A stretch of 64,000 nucleotides of DNA from JBGANR01 sp044222225 (GTDB lineage Bacteria; Actinomycetota; Actinomycetes; Mycobacteriales; Mycobacteriaceae), in contig JBGANR010000011.1 in NCBI GenBank assembly GCA_044222225.1, positions 81,732 to 145,731 on the forward strand, written 5' to 3'. The notes below the pieces were generated by a model. It ran no database searches. It was not told the DNA's origin and saw only the letters and a program-made list of their open reading frames with translations. Positions within the stretch are counted from its first letter, which is position 1; every line of letters starts with the position of its first letter. A program made the position numbers and the translations under genes. Shown piece by piece: positions 27,318 through 37,017 of this stretch.

Positions 27318-30300
27318 ATGGCGCCGAGCAACCGCGATCGGATCGGGCGGGCGATGGAGCTCCTCGGACCGGCGCTCGATCGCTTCCTCGCGTCCGTCCT
27401 CGACGCCGAACTCGGCGGACCGTGGATCGGGCTCGTCGCCACCGGCGGTGGACCGTCGCGCGACTACGACCCGCGGGATCCGCAGAACGGGCTGCGCGTC
27501 CTCACCGACGGGATGCAGACACGGGTGCGGCCGCGGTGGTACCCGTTCGACGATCGGCTCTCACGCAAGGAGAAGAGCTGGGCGGATGAGCTCAAGGACG
27601 TGCGCAACGACTTCGCGCACATGAAGCCGTTCAGCAACGACGACGCGCAACGCGCACTCGACACCACCGAACGTTTCCTGCGGGCCATCGGCGCCCCGAC
27701 CGAGGCCGAGCAGGTGAAGCTGATGCGATTGGAGCTGCGGCGCGTCTCGGCCGAGCGCGAGGACGAGGCCGTCGCCAGGACCTTCCGGCACACGACCACG
27801 ATCGCGTCCGACAACCTGCCGCCGTGGCGCGAGATCGTCCGGCCGCACGACGACATCCTGCACGGCACCCAGAAGGCCGCCGATTTCGCGGCCGACCTGC
27901 ACACCGTGGCCGAGACCAACCGCCTGGGACAACCCGGCAACGAGTACTCCGACCCGCGGCAGTTCTTCGCGCGCACCTACCTCACCCGCGGCCTCAGCGA
28001 TCTGCTGGTCGGCAGCGCACGACGTCTCGCCGGCGACCCCAACGCGGCGCCCGTCGTCAATCTGCAGACCAACTTCGGCGGCGGCAAGACCCACTCGATG
28101 CTCGCCCTGTGGCATCTCGCGTCCGGGCTGCCGCTCAGCGAACTCTCCGACGACGTCGCCGAACTGCTGCGCGACACCGGCGTCGACGACGTGCGCCAGC
28201 GCGTGCAGCGCGTCGCGCTCGTCGGCAACCAGTTGGAGGCCACCGGCATCCGCCACGCGGACGGGACATCCGTCAACACCCTGTGGGGCGAGCTCGCCTG
28301 GCAGCTCGGCGGCCAGGAGGCGTACGACCTGATCGCCGACGCCGATCGCGCCGGCACCAACCCCGGCGCGTCGCTGCGCGAACTGCTGACGCTGTACTCG
28401 CCCGCCGTCATCCTCATCGACGAATGGGTGGCCTACGCCCGGCAGCTCTACGGTCGCGAGGACGTCGCCGGCGGCACGTTCGACACCCAGTTCACGTTCG
28501 CGCAGACCCTCACCGAGGCCGCGGCGACGACGCCCGGCATCCAGGTCGTCATCTCGATCCCGGCGGGCAATGGCAGCGGCGAGGAGGACGTCGAGAACAA
28601 CGAGGAGGTCGGCGGCGACAACGGGCGCGAGGCGCTGCGGCGGCTCAAGCGCATCGTCGGCCGCAACGCCGAGCACTGGCGGCCCGCGGACGCCACCGAG
28701 AGCTTCGAGATCGTGCGCCGGCGCATCTTCCGCGCTCGCGATGCCGAGACGATCGGCAGGATCAACGCCATCGCCGACCGGATCTCCACCTACTACGCCA
28801 AGTACGCCGCCGACCTGCCGCCGGACGCCTCGTCGCGGCCGTACCGGGAACGAATCGCGCGCAGCTATCCGATCCACCCCGAGTTCTTCGATCGGCTCTA
28901 CGAGGACTGGTCGACGCTCGACCGGTTTCAGCGCACCCGCGGCGTCCTGCGTCTGATGAGCACGATCGTCGAGCGGCTGTGGGCGGCCGGCGGGGCGGAG
29001 GCGCTCATCATGCCCGGCTACCTGCCGATCGACGACGACGCCGTCTCCACCGAACTGACCGGCTACCTCGAGGACAAGTGGAAGGCGGTGGTCGACGCCG
29101 ATGTCTCGGGCGCATCGTCGTCGGCCTTCGAGATCGACGCCGCGCACAGTCACCTCGGGCAGCGGCACACCACGCAGCGGCTGGCGCGGTCGATCTTCCT
29201 CGCGGCGACGCCGCGGCTGCACACCGCGCACAAGGGTGTCGAGAAGCCGCGCATCTTCCTCGGCACCGCGCTGCCGGGCGATGTTCCGGGCAACTTCCAC
29301 GCCGCGCTCGACCACCTGGCCAACCAGGCGACGTATCTCATGACGGACGGCCCGCGGTACTGGTTCGACACGCAGATGAACACGACGCGCCGCGCCCGTG
29401 AGTACGCCGACGGGCTGTCGGCGGTCGACGTCGCGGCCGAGGCGCGGCGTCGGCTCGAGGCCGTCCGCAAGGAGAGCCGGGACACGCGGTTCGCCGGCGT
29501 CCTCGTGTTCCCCGACAGCGCGGATGTCGGCGACGAGCAGCAGACGCGGCTCGTCATCGCGCCGCTGGACCGCCGGCATCGGCGCAGGGCAGGCGATTCC
29601 CCTGCGATCGAATGGGCGTCGGACGTCGTCCAGCGTCGCGGCGGAGCAGGACGACTGCATCGCAACACGATCGTGGTACTCGCCGCCGACGAGAAGGACG
29701 CCGACCTGCTCGACAAGGCGATCCGCAATCACCTCGCCTGGCAGCACGTCGTCGACGAGCGCGACGCGCTACAGCTCTCCGGGCAGCAGGAACGACAGGC
29801 CGCGTCGAACGTCGCGAAATGGAACGACATCGTGGCCGCTCGCCTCGCGGACACGTTCGTCTGGCTGCTCCACCCGACGCAGCACCGCCCCGACGAGAAG
29901 ATCGCGATCGAGGCGCTGCAGGCCCGCGGGACGACGCGCGATCTCATCGCTCGCGCAGCCGACAAGCTGCACGCCGAGTCGCTGCTGTCGGTGCAACGCA
30001 ACGCGCAGTCGATCCACGACGACCTCGCGGGGCTGCTGGCCAGGCACTGGAACACCGACGGCCACATCACGCTGCGCGAACTGTTCGACTACTACACGCG
30101 CTATCCGTTCCTCGCGCGGCTGCGTAATCGGGACGCGTTGACCGCCAGCTTGTCGGCGGCCTGGGAGTCTTTCGATCACCTTCCGTTCGGCTTTGCCGAC
30201 GGCTGGGACGGCAGCGAGTACGACGAGTTGCGGTTACCGCAGGCCGACACGTTTCCGCCGGCGTTCACCGACTCGCTGCTCATCATCGAACCCGGCCGGG

Positions 30301-30659
30301 CCGAGGGGTTCGCAAGGCGACAAGCCGAGGAATGGGGTGGCAGACGCGGCAAAACCGGTGGCGGGCCCGGCTCCGGAGCCGGGGCGGGAGCCGGGGGCAC
30401 TCCCGCACCACCGACCGAGGCGCGTCCGACGCGCTACTTCGGCTCCGTCCAACTGGCCGGGCCGTCGTACGCGCGCGGATTCGCGCAGGTCACCGAAGAG
30501 GTGCTCGCGCTCCTCGCCGGCGTACCGGGCGCCGAACTCGACGTCCGCCTCGAGATCGGCGCGACGGCCGCGAGTGGCTTCGACGACCGCATCCGCCGGG
30601 CGGTACAGGAGAACGGCACCGTGCTCGGCTTCACCGACAATGAATTCGATGCGGATTAG
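27318..30659 (+). CDS. DUF499 ATPase with HEPN-like (Swt1-type) N-terminal domain
   Basis: A 1113-residue protein. Residues 1-about 125 look like a Swt1-type HEPN domain with RNDFAH at 96-101, an RNxxxH motif of metal-independent RNases. The DUF499 ATPase follows: Walker A NFGGGKTHSM (252-261) and Walker B VILIDEWVAY (IDEW 367-370). The C-terminal third ends after a Gly/Pro-rich linker with RYFGSVQLAGPSYARGFAQV. DUF499 proteins accompany DUF1156 methyltransferases in defence islands. A HEPN RNase fused to an ATPase suggests an abortive RNA-cleaving effector triggered by phage DNA; this is inference. Confidence 0.85.
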   Translation: MAPSNRDRIGRAMELLGPALDRFLASVLDAELGGPWIGLVATGGGPSRDYDPRDPQNGLRVLTDGMQTRVRPRWYPFDDRLSRKEKSWADELKDVRNDFAHMKPFSNDDAQRALDTTERFLRAIGAPTEAEQVKLMRLELRRVSAEREDEAVARTFRHTTTIASDNLPPWREIVRPHDDILHGTQKAADFAADLHTVAETNRLGQPGNEYSDPRQFFARTYLTRGLSDLLVGSARRLAGDPNAAPVVNLQTNFGGGKTHSMLALWHLASGLPLSELSDDVAELLRDTGVDDVRQRVQRVALVGNQLEATGIRHADGTSVNTLWGELAWQLGGQEAYDLIADADRAGTNPGASLRELLTLYSPAVILIDEWVAYARQLYGREDVAGGTFDTQFTFAQTLTEAAATTPGIQVVISIPAGNGSGEEDVENNEEVGGDNGREALRRLKRIVGRNAEHWRPADATESFEIVRRRIFRARDAETIGRINAIADRISTYYAKYAADLPPDASSRPYRERIARSYPIHPEFFDRLYEDWSTLDRFQRTRGVLRLMSTIVERLWAAGGAEALIMPGYLPIDDDAVSTELTGYLEDKWKAVVDADVSGASSSAFEIDAAHSHLGQRHTTQRLARSIFLAATPRLHTAHKGVEKPRIFLGTALPGDVPGNFHAALDHLANQATYLMTDGPRYWFDTQMNTTRRAREYADGLSAVDVAAEARRRLEAVRKESRDTRFAGVLVFPDSADVGDEQQTRLVIAPLDRRHRRRAGDSPAIEWASDVVQRRGGAGRLHRNTIVVLAADEKDADLLDKAIRNHLAWQHVVDERDALQLSGQQERQAASNVAKWNDIVAARLADTFVWLLHPTQHRPDEKIAIEALQARGTTRDLIARAADKLHAESLLSVQRNAQSIHDDLAGLLARHWNTDGHITLRELFDYYTRYPFLARLRNRDALTASLSAAWESFDHLPFGFADGWDGSEYDELRLPQADTFPPAFTDSLLIIEPGRAEGFARRQAEEWGGRRGKTGGGPGSGAGAGAGGTPAPPTEARPTRYFGSVQLAGPSYARGFAQVTEEVLALLAGVPGAELDVRLEIGATAASGFDDRIRRAVQENGTVLGFTDNEFDAD

Positions 30660-30662
30660 ACG

Positions 30663-32426
30663 ATGCCGTCCACGCTGTCCTGTCGTTCGTTCGTGCACGT
30701 CCGCAGCGAGCCACGCGTCGAGCACCTCGTAGACGAGCAGATCCGCTCGTGGCTGCAGGCCAAACGCTGGACGCCGTTCAACTCCGCGACGGAGGTCGCC
30801 GTCACCGTCGCCGACGGCATCCTCGGATCAGCCGTCCGCATCGACGAACCCGACGGAACCACCACCCGCCGATTCCGCTGGACCCAGAACAACCATCGTC
30901 AGACGTGGATCACCGAGATCACCCAGCACATCGCACCCGAGGGCGCGAGCGGCTGGATCTGGACCGACCTGCACGGACCACCGGCCGCCGAACCGCGCCT
31001 GCCACGGCTGACCAAAGACCTCCTCGGCATCCTCCCCGCCTACGACGGCGCCCACCCCCTCACCCCCGAACCCGCCCTCACCCGCGGCACCGACACCGAC
31101 CGCGTACGAGCGGCGATCCTCGACCCCCGCCGCCGCGGACTGCTCTTCGTCGCCGGTACCAGCCCACAACTGCCGTACGACCAGTGGGCCGACTACATCC
31201 GCACCCTCCTCGACGACACCCGCGGCGTCGCCGGCGCCCACATCCTCGACGCCCACGCCACCGAACACCTCAACCGGCACCTCCCCGCCTCACACCAGGT
31301 GCCACCCGCCACGATGCGCACGTTCGCCCCGCACGTCGACCTCGACAACACAGCCGACTCTTACCGACACCGACTGCTGTCCACCCAACGCATCATCGAC
31401 AGCAGCACCGGCTTCCTCAAACGGCTGCTCACCGACCGCGCCTTCGCCCAATCCATCGAATCCCAACTGCCCACCGACGCCCGACGCATCGACCGCCTGC
31501 TGCGAGACCGGCTCGACGAACTCCTCACCGCCACCATCGTCGACGAACCCGCACCCCACACCCACACCGGCGCGGGCCTGGCCGCCGCCCTCGACACCGC
31601 CTGCACCGAGCTCCTCGGCCACCCACCCACCGCCGACGACGCCGGCGACATCATCGACCTCCTGCGCCGCGGACGCCTCCACGACCGCACCGCCGCGCAA
31701 CTGACCGTCACCAGAACCCGACTCTCCCAACTCCAGGACTCCCTCGACGAACTCACCGACACCAACCGCCTGCTGCAACGCCGATTCGACGACGAAGCCC
31801 TCGACCACGCCGTCATCCAAGAAGAACTCGCCGAAGAACGCCGCCAACGACGCCACCTCACCGCGCAACTGACCGCGATCGAACGCAGCGACCTCGTCGA
31901 CTGGGACGCCGGCGCCGCCACCGGCCTCGACCTCGTCCCCGACACCATCGAAGAACTCCTCGCCCGACTCACCGAGTTCACCTGGGTGCACTGGACCGGC
32001 GACGACACCGTCGCCGCCGACCTCGACAAACACTCCCACCTCACCTGGGCCGCCCGCGCCTGGGAAGGCCTGCGCACCCTCGAATCCTGGGGCGCCTGCC
32101 GCGCCGGACACCTCACCTCACCCGGCCGCACCCTGCGCGAATTCGTCCGCCAACCACCCCCCGACGCCGTCACCGCCCCACCCGGCCGCTTCACCTTCGT
32201 CGAATCAGACGCCACCGCCACCCACCGCAAACTCAAGACCGCCCGCATCTTCCCCGTCCCCGCCACCGTCGACCCCACCGGAAAAACCTTCATGGCCGCC
32301 CACTACGTCATCGGCACCGACTCCTCCGTCTCACCCCGCATGCACTTCCTCGACGACACCGCCGGCACCGGCAAGGTCTACATCGGCTACATCGGACCCC
32401 ACCTGCGCAACACCAAGACGAACTGA
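30663..32426 (+). CDS. Uncharacterised 587-residue coiled-coil protein of the defence island
   Basis: Begins 3 bases after the DUF499 stop with no separate operator, so it is co-transcribed and probably a fourth component. I do not recognise a family. Visible parts: an N-terminal alpha/beta region (FVHVRSEPRVEHLVDEQI), a possible nucleotide-free Rossmann-like stretch (RRGLLFVAGTSPQLPYDQW), TFAPHVDLDNTADSYRHRLL, a coiled coil at about 345-415 (LSQLQDSLDELTDTNRLLQR), and a C-terminal domain (LTWAARAWEGLRTLESWG to FMAAHYVIGTDSSVSPRMHF). The sense strand is strikingly C-rich at third positions compared with its neighbours. It may be a targeting or scaffold subunit. Confidence 0.65.
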   Translation: MPSTLSCRSFVHVRSEPRVEHLVDEQIRSWLQAKRWTPFNSATEVAVTVADGILGSAVRIDEPDGTTTRRFRWTQNNHRQTWITEITQHIAPEGASGWIWTDLHGPPAAEPRLPRLTKDLLGILPAYDGAHPLTPEPALTRGTDTDRVRAAILDPRRRGLLFVAGTSPQLPYDQWADYIRTLLDDTRGVAGAHILDAHATEHLNRHLPASHQVPPATMRTFAPHVDLDNTADSYRHRLLSTQRIIDSSTGFLKRLLTDRAFAQSIESQLPTDARRIDRLLRDRLDELLTATIVDEPAPHTHTGAGLAAALDTACTELLGHPPTADDAGDIIDLLRRGRLHDRTAAQLTVTRTRLSQLQDSLDELTDTNRLLQRRFDDEALDHAVIQEELAEERRQRRHLTAQLTAIERSDLVDWDAGAATGLDLVPDTIEELLARLTEFTWVHWTGDDTVAADLDKHSHLTWAARAWEGLRTLESWGACRAGHLTSPGRTLREFVRQPPPDAVTAPPGRFTFVESDATATHRKLKTARIFPVPATVDPTGKTFMAAHYVIGTDSSVSPRMHFLDDTAGTGKVYIGYIGPHLRNTKTN

Positions 32427-32507
32427 CGACGGCCCGCGCACGAGGCGGAGATTTCTGTCAGACCCCTCGGCTACGGTCGGCGCAACATTCGACCTAGGGG
32501 GGAAAGA

Positions 32508-33731
32508 ATGGACACCGCACGACCGCTCGACGAGATCGTCAGCACCATCGACCAGGCCAGAACCGCACTCGGTGATCTCGGAGGTCTCGGCGACGCCGAG
32601 GCCTTCGACCTGCTCGAACGACTCACCGGCCTGACCGCCGCAGTCGGCGCGGCGCAGGTCACCGTCGCGAACGAGATCCGGCGCGCTCGGATCAGCACCC
32701 ACGGCCACGCCCGCGGGCTCGCCCGCGAAGTCGGGCTCGCGATGAAGTCGTCGCACAGCCAGGCGCGCACGTTCCTCAAACACGCGCACGGGCTTGTACA
32801 CGAGATGCCGCAGACGCTGCGGCTGCTCACCTCGGGGGATCTCACTCCGCGTCGGGCGCACGCGGCAGCGGAGGAGAGCCAGTTTCTCGACTCCGGCAAG
32901 CGTGCCGAAGTCGACGAGAAGATCGCCGAGACGCCCGCCGCGACGACCTACGGCGACAGAGATTTCGCGGCGTTCGTTCGCGGCGTCGCTCAGCACGTCG
33001 ACCCCGATTCCGCGATCGAGCGTCAGAAGGCCGCCGTCCGGCAACGACGCGTCACGGTGCGTCCGGCGCCCGACGGCATGGCCTACTTCACGCTCGTCGC
33101 GCCGTTGCCGCACGCCGTCGCAGCATTCGCATCACTGAAGAAACAGACCGACACCGCGCCCGGCGGTGCACGTCACGCGGCGATGGCCGACGAAGCCCTC
33201 GCCCGTCTGACCGGCCGGGCCGACGGCGTCACGCCCGTCGCCGTCAGCCTCGTCATGTCCGACAAGGCGCTGCTCGACGACGACGCCCCGGCAACCCTCG
33301 GTCGCGACCCGATCCCGGCGCGTCTGGCGCGTGAACTGATCGCCGCCGGCATCGACGCAGGCGACACCGTGCGGATTCGCCGGCTCTATGAGAACCCCGC
33401 GGGACGGCTCATCGCGATGAGTTCGGACACCCGTGTGTTCCCGCCCGCACTCGCCGCCTTCATCCGCGTCCGCGACGGGGCCGTCTGCAGGACGCCCTAC
33501 TGCGACGCGCCGATCGCCCACATCGACCACACCGATCCGCGGGCACACGGCGGCCCGACGTCCGAAGCGAACGGCGCTGGGCTGTGTGCCGCCTGCAACC
33601 TGGCGAAGGCCGAAAGCGGCTGGTCGGATGCCGCAGCGTCGGACGGGACCATCACGATCACGACGCCCACGGGACGCAGGTACCCGAGCCCGCCGCGCCC
33701 CGAGCGGGGAACGCTCGGAAACGCGGCGTGA
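32508..33731 (+). CDS. DUF222/HNH endonuclease-like protein (13E12 family)
   Basis: A 407-residue protein with an N-terminal DUF222 domain (EAFDLLERLTGLTAAVGAAQ through about 270) and a C-terminal HNH motif: CRTPYCDAPIAHIDHTDP, then NGAGLCAACNLAKAE. These are the 13E12-type proteins abundant in Mycobacteriales, many of them mobile intron-less homing-endonuclease-like elements. GGGGGGAAAG before the ATG is a strong ribosome site. It directly follows the defence island, marking its right edge, but is probably a separate insertion. It is convergent with the DUF779 gene. Confidence 0.8.
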   Translation: MDTARPLDEIVSTIDQARTALGDLGGLGDAEAFDLLERLTGLTAAVGAAQVTVANEIRRARISTHGHARGLAREVGLAMKSSHSQARTFLKHAHGLVHEMPQTLRLLTSGDLTPRRAHAAAEESQFLDSGKRAEVDEKIAETPAATTYGDRDFAAFVRGVAQHVDPDSAIERQKAAVRQRRVTVRPAPDGMAYFTLVAPLPHAVAAFASLKKQTDTAPGGARHAAMADEALARLTGRADGVTPVAVSLVMSDKALLDDDAPATLGRDPIPARLARELIAAGIDAGDTVRIRRLYENPAGRLIAMSSDTRVFPPALAAFIRVRDGAVCRTPYCDAPIAHIDHTDPRAHGGPTSEANGAGLCAACNLAKAESGWSDAAASDGTITITTPTGRRYPSPPRPERGTLGNAA

Positions 33732-33743
33732 CTCGGGCGGCGG

Positions 33744-34145
33744 TCAGACGTCGGCTCCCCGCAGCGGCGGCGCCGCGGTGAGTTCGGCGTTCTCCTCGTC
33801 GGTGAACGTGCGGGAACGGGAGAGGAATCGGACGCCCTCGGGCGCCTCAAGTGAGAACCCGGCTCCCCGCCCAGGCACGACGTCGACGATCAGCTGTGTG
33901 TGCTTCCACAACTCGAACTGATCACCGTTGATCCACACACGGACCGGGGGCAGCGGCTCGGGGAGGACGACCTCCCCGAGCAGCACGTCGCGTTGCGCCA
34001 CCCTGTACTCGCCGACCGGGTAACACATCGGAGCCGATCCGTCGCAGCAGCCGCCGGACTGGTGGATCATCAGTCCGCCGTTCACTTCCGACAGCTTCGT
34101 CAGCAGAGCCACGGCGGTGTCCGTCGCGGTCACCCGGTCGATCAT
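33744..34145 (-). CDS. DUF779 protein
   Basis: A 133-residue protein with the cysteine-rich DUF779 core (IHQSGGCCDGSAPMCYPVGEY, then VWINGDQFELWKHTQLIVDVV). The ATG overlaps the aldehyde dehydrogenase stop (TGATG). DUF779 genes regularly follow ExaC/AldA-type acetaldehyde dehydrogenases, so a role in that enzyme's maturation or regulation, perhaps through metal or redox binding at the CC/C cluster, is likely but unproven. Confidence 0.85.
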   Translation of the reverse strand: MIDRVTATDTAVALLTKLSEVNGGLMIHQSGGCCDGSAPMCYPVGEYRVAQRDVLLGEVVLPEPLPPVRVWINGDQFELWKHTQLIVDVVPGRGAGFSLEAPEGVRFLSRSRTFTDEENAELTAAPPLRGADV

Positions 34146-35668
34146 CAGAAGAATCCCTTGGCCTGCTGCGCGTAGCCGACGAGCAGATTCTTGGTCTGCT
34201 GGTAGTGCTCGAGCATCATGAGGTGGTTCTCACGGCCGATCCCCGACTGCTTGTATCCGCCGAACGCGGCGTGGGCGGGGTAGTCGTGGTAGGTGTTCGT
34301 CCACACCCGGCCGGCCTGAATGGCACGTCCGGCGCGGTAGGCCGTCGCACCGTCACGCGTCCAGACGCCGGCGCCCAGTCCGTAGAGCGTGTCGTTGGCG
34401 ATACCGATGGCCTCGTCGTAGTCCGAGAATCGTGCCACCGAGAGCACGGGGCCGAAGATCTCCTCTTGGAAGATCCGCATCGTGTTCGTGCCGGCGAACA
34501 CCGTCGGCGCGATGTAGTAGCCGCCGGAGAGCTCGCCGCCGAGATCGACCGGCTCACCGCCCGTGAGAACGGTGGCGCCCTCCTGCCTGCCGATGGACAG
34601 ATAAGAGCTGATCTTCTCGAACTGATCGTTGGACGCCTGCGCGCCCATCATCGTGTCGGTGTCCAGCGGGTTGCCCTGCTTGATCTTCTTCACCCGCTCG
34701 ACGGCCAGCTCGACGAACTCGTCGTAGATCGACTCCTGGATGAGCGCCCGGCTCGGGCAGGTGCACACCTCGCCCTGGTTGAGCGCGAACATCGTGAAGC
34801 CCTCGAGGGCCCGATCGCGGAAGCCGTCGTCGGCGGCCATCACGTCGGAGAAGAAGATGTTCGGGCTCTTGCCGCCCAGCTCGAGCGTGACCGGGATGAT
34901 GTTCTCGGACGCGTACTGCATGATCAGCCGGCCGGTCGTCGTCTCGCCTGTGAACGCGATCTTGCGGATCCGGTTGCTCGACGCAAGCGGCTTGCCGGCT
35001 TCGACGCCGAACCCGTTGACGATGTTGAGGACGCCGGCAGGGAGCAGATCACCGACGAGCGACATGACGTAGAGGATCGACGCCGGGGTCTGCTCCGCGG
35101 GCTTGAGGACGATGGCATTGCCGGCGGCGAGCGCCGGCGCCAGCTTCCAGACCGCCATGAGGATGGGGAAGTTCCACGGAATGATCTGCCCGACGACGCC
35201 GAGCGGCTCGTGGAAGTGGTAGGCGACGGTGTCTTCGTCGATCTCGCTGATACCACCCTGCTGCGCCCGGAGCGCTCCGGCGAAGTAGCGCAGGTGATCG
35301 ATGGCCAAGGGGATGTCGGCGGCGAGCGTCTCGCGGACGGCCTTGCCGTTCTCCCACGACTCGGCGACCGCGATCTTCTCGAGATTCGCCTCCATCCGAT
35401 CGGCGATCCGATTGAGGACGTTGGCCCGCTCGGCCACTGACGTCCGTCCCCACGCAGGCGCCGCGGCATGAGCCGCATCGAGTGCGAGGTCGATGTCCTC
35501 GGCGGTGGACCGCGCGACCTCACAGAAGGTCTTGCCCGTGATCGGCGTCGGGTTCTCGAAGTACTGGCCCTTCACCGGCGGCACCCACTGCCCGCCGATC
35601 CAGTTCTCGTAGCGCGACTCGAAACTCATCACCGAGCCAGTCTCACCGGGATTCGCGTAGACGGTCAT
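34145..35668 (-). CDS. NAD-dependent aldehyde (acetaldehyde) dehydrogenase
   Basis: A 507-residue ALDH-superfamily enzyme of the ExaC/AcoD group. The nucleophile is C302 in NQGEVCTCPSR, the general base lies in LELGGKSPNIFF, and IPWNFPILMAVWKLAPAL forms the cofactor site. ATG 35668 follows GAAGGAG; an upstream in-frame ATG would add 21 unlike residues. It oxidises acetaldehyde or related aldehydes to acids with NAD. It is coupled to the DUF779 gene and lies downstream of a GAF-domain regulator. Confidence 0.9.
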   Translation of the reverse strand: MTVYANPGETGSVMSFESRYENWIGGQWVPPVKGQYFENPTPITGKTFCEVARSTAEDIDLALDAAHAAAPAWGRTSVAERANVLNRIADRMEANLEKIAVAESWENGKAVRETLAADIPLAIDHLRYFAGALRAQQGGISEIDEDTVAYHFHEPLGVVGQIIPWNFPILMAVWKLAPALAAGNAIVLKPAEQTPASILYVMSLVGDLLPAGVLNIVNGFGVEAGKPLASSNRIRKIAFTGETTTGRLIMQYASENIIPVTLELGGKSPNIFFSDVMAADDGFRDRALEGFTMFALNQGEVCTCPSRALIQESIYDEFVELAVERVKKIKQGNPLDTDTMMGAQASNDQFEKISSYLSIGRQEGATVLTGGEPVDLGGELSGGYYIAPTVFAGTNTMRIFQEEIFGPVLSVARFSDYDEAIGIANDTLYGLGAGVWTRDGATAYRAGRAIQAGRVWTNTYHDYPAHAAFGGYKQSGIGRENHLMMLEHYQQTKNLLVGYAQQAKGFF

Positions 35669-35760
35669 GGCTGCTCCTTCTTCTGCGGCGGTTGTGACGC
35701 TGACCACACGGTAGGTCGGCCGACGTTGCATCCGGGTTGCAGCGGCCCGCCAACCCTGCG

Positions 35761-37017
35761 CTACTTCAGTCGGGCGTCGGCGAGCCGGGCGCGGGCGGCA
35801 GCGCGTTCACGCGAGGCGGCGTCCGGGGCGACGGCCGCGAGGCGGCGCCACGCGTCCGCGTCGTCGGCGCCGAGAGCCGACGCCGTCCACGCCACGAGGC
35901 CCGGTGCCCCCGCCGTGACCGCGGCTGCTCGCAGATCGGCGGCGAGGTTCTCGGCGATCCGGACGATGCCCGGAGCGAAGGACGTCGTCAGCAGGCCTCC
36001 GCCGCCGTAGGCCCGCAGCGCTCCAGCGATGTCGCCGGCCGTCGCACATGACCGAACGTCGTCGAGATCCGTCGTGACCGCCCCGCTCAACCGATAAGGC
36101 CGCGAAGCGACGGCGTCGCGGCCGATGTCGCGGCGCAGACGCGACACCTCGGCACGCACGGTGACCGCGTCGAGCTCGGACTCCGACAATCGGCCGGCGA
36201 GATCGTCGGCGCCGATACCGGCGGGATTCTCGGCGAGCAGAAGCAGGATCTCGGCATGCCGCCGCGACACCCGCCTCTCCCCGAAGCGTGGCGCGTCGCC
36301 GAGCACCGACAACACGGGCTCGTCGCCGCCGGCGACGGACACCACTCCCGGAAGCAGCACTCGCAACTCGGCCTCGACGGCGGCCACCACAGACCGGACG
36401 GCCGTCATCGCGAACGCCTCCGCGACGACGTCCCCGCCGGTGACGTCGATGACGCCCAGCAGCACCCCGCTGCGCGGATCGTGCACGGGCACCGCCACGC
36501 AGTTCCACCGCTGCACCGGCGCACTGAAGTGCTCCGCGCCGAGGATCTGGACCGGACGGTCGACGGACAGCGCCACGCCCGGTGCGTTGGTCCCGGCCGC
36601 CGCCTCGCTCCACAGCGCGCCCGCCGCGAAGTTGATGGTCTCGGCCCGCCGCCGTGCGTCGGCGTCGCCTTCGACCCAGAGCAGCCGTCCGTCGGCGTCC
36701 GTCACGGCGACGACGGCCCCCGATCCGGCGATCGCGTCACCGAGCAGCGTGCGGATGACCGGCAACACCCGGGCGAGGGGGTGCCGTTCGCGATAGGCCG
36801 CGAACTCGGCCGGCGGAGCGACACCGCCGGCGGCACCGAGCGGATCGACGCCGAGTCGCATCGACCGCCGCCACGAGTCACGGACGACGGCCGGTAACCA
36901 GTCGGGCGGCTCGGCGCCGCCGAGCAGGGCGTCGTAGGCGCGCCGGGTGCGGGCGAGCCGATCCGCCACGGGAGGTCGTCCCGTCCACGGCGGCGGCTGC
37001 TCAGCCACGCTGTTCAC
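35761..37017 (-). CDS. GAF-domain transcriptional regulator (AcoR-like without the sigma-54 AAA domain)
   Basis: A 418-residue protein: an N-terminal region (VVRDSWRRSMRLGVDP) and GAF sensor (VVAVTDADGRLLWVEGDADA, NFAAGALWSEAAAGTNAPG, HFSAPVQRWNCVAVPV) typical of AcoR/acetoin-operon activators, but instead of a sigma-54 AAA module it has a winged-helix region (RRVSRRHAEILLLLAENP). Such proteins lie next to ALDH genes in actinomycetes and probably activate them in response to an aldehyde or alcohol. The GTG start overlaps the threonine deaminase stop, so it is part of the metB-ilvA transcript too. Confidence 0.8.
   Translation of the reverse strand: MNSVAEQPPPWTGRPPVADRLARTRRAYDALLGGAEPPDWLPAVVRDSWRRSMRLGVDPLGAAGGVAPPAEFAAYRERHPLARVLPVIRTLLGDAIAGSGAVVAVTDADGRLLWVEGDADARRRAETINFAAGALWSEAAAGTNAPGVALSVDRPVQILGAEHFSAPVQRWNCVAVPVHDPRSGVLLGVIDVTGGDVVAEAFAMTAVRSVVAAVEAELRVLLPGVVSVAGGDEPVLSVLGDAPRFGERRVSRRHAEILLLLAENPAGIGADDLAGRLSESELDAVTVRAEVSRLRRDIGRDAVASRPYRLSGAVTTDLDDVRSCATAGDIAGALRAYGGGGLLTTSFAPGIVRIAENLAADLRAAAVTAGAPGLVAWTASALGADDADAWRRLAAVAPDAASRERAAARARLADARLK

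Noticed and set aside
30749..32497. 582-codon Arg/Pro/His-rich frame overlapping the fourth defence gene on the same strand
   Set aside because: The composition is typical of a frame-shifted reading of C-rich coding DNA; the 30663 frame starts next to the DUF499 stop and gives a protein-like sequence with a coiled coil.
34205..35440. 411-codon plus-strand frame opposite the aldehyde dehydrogenase
   Set aside because: Shadow frame; low-complexity and without any family feature, while the minus strand has a complete ALDH.
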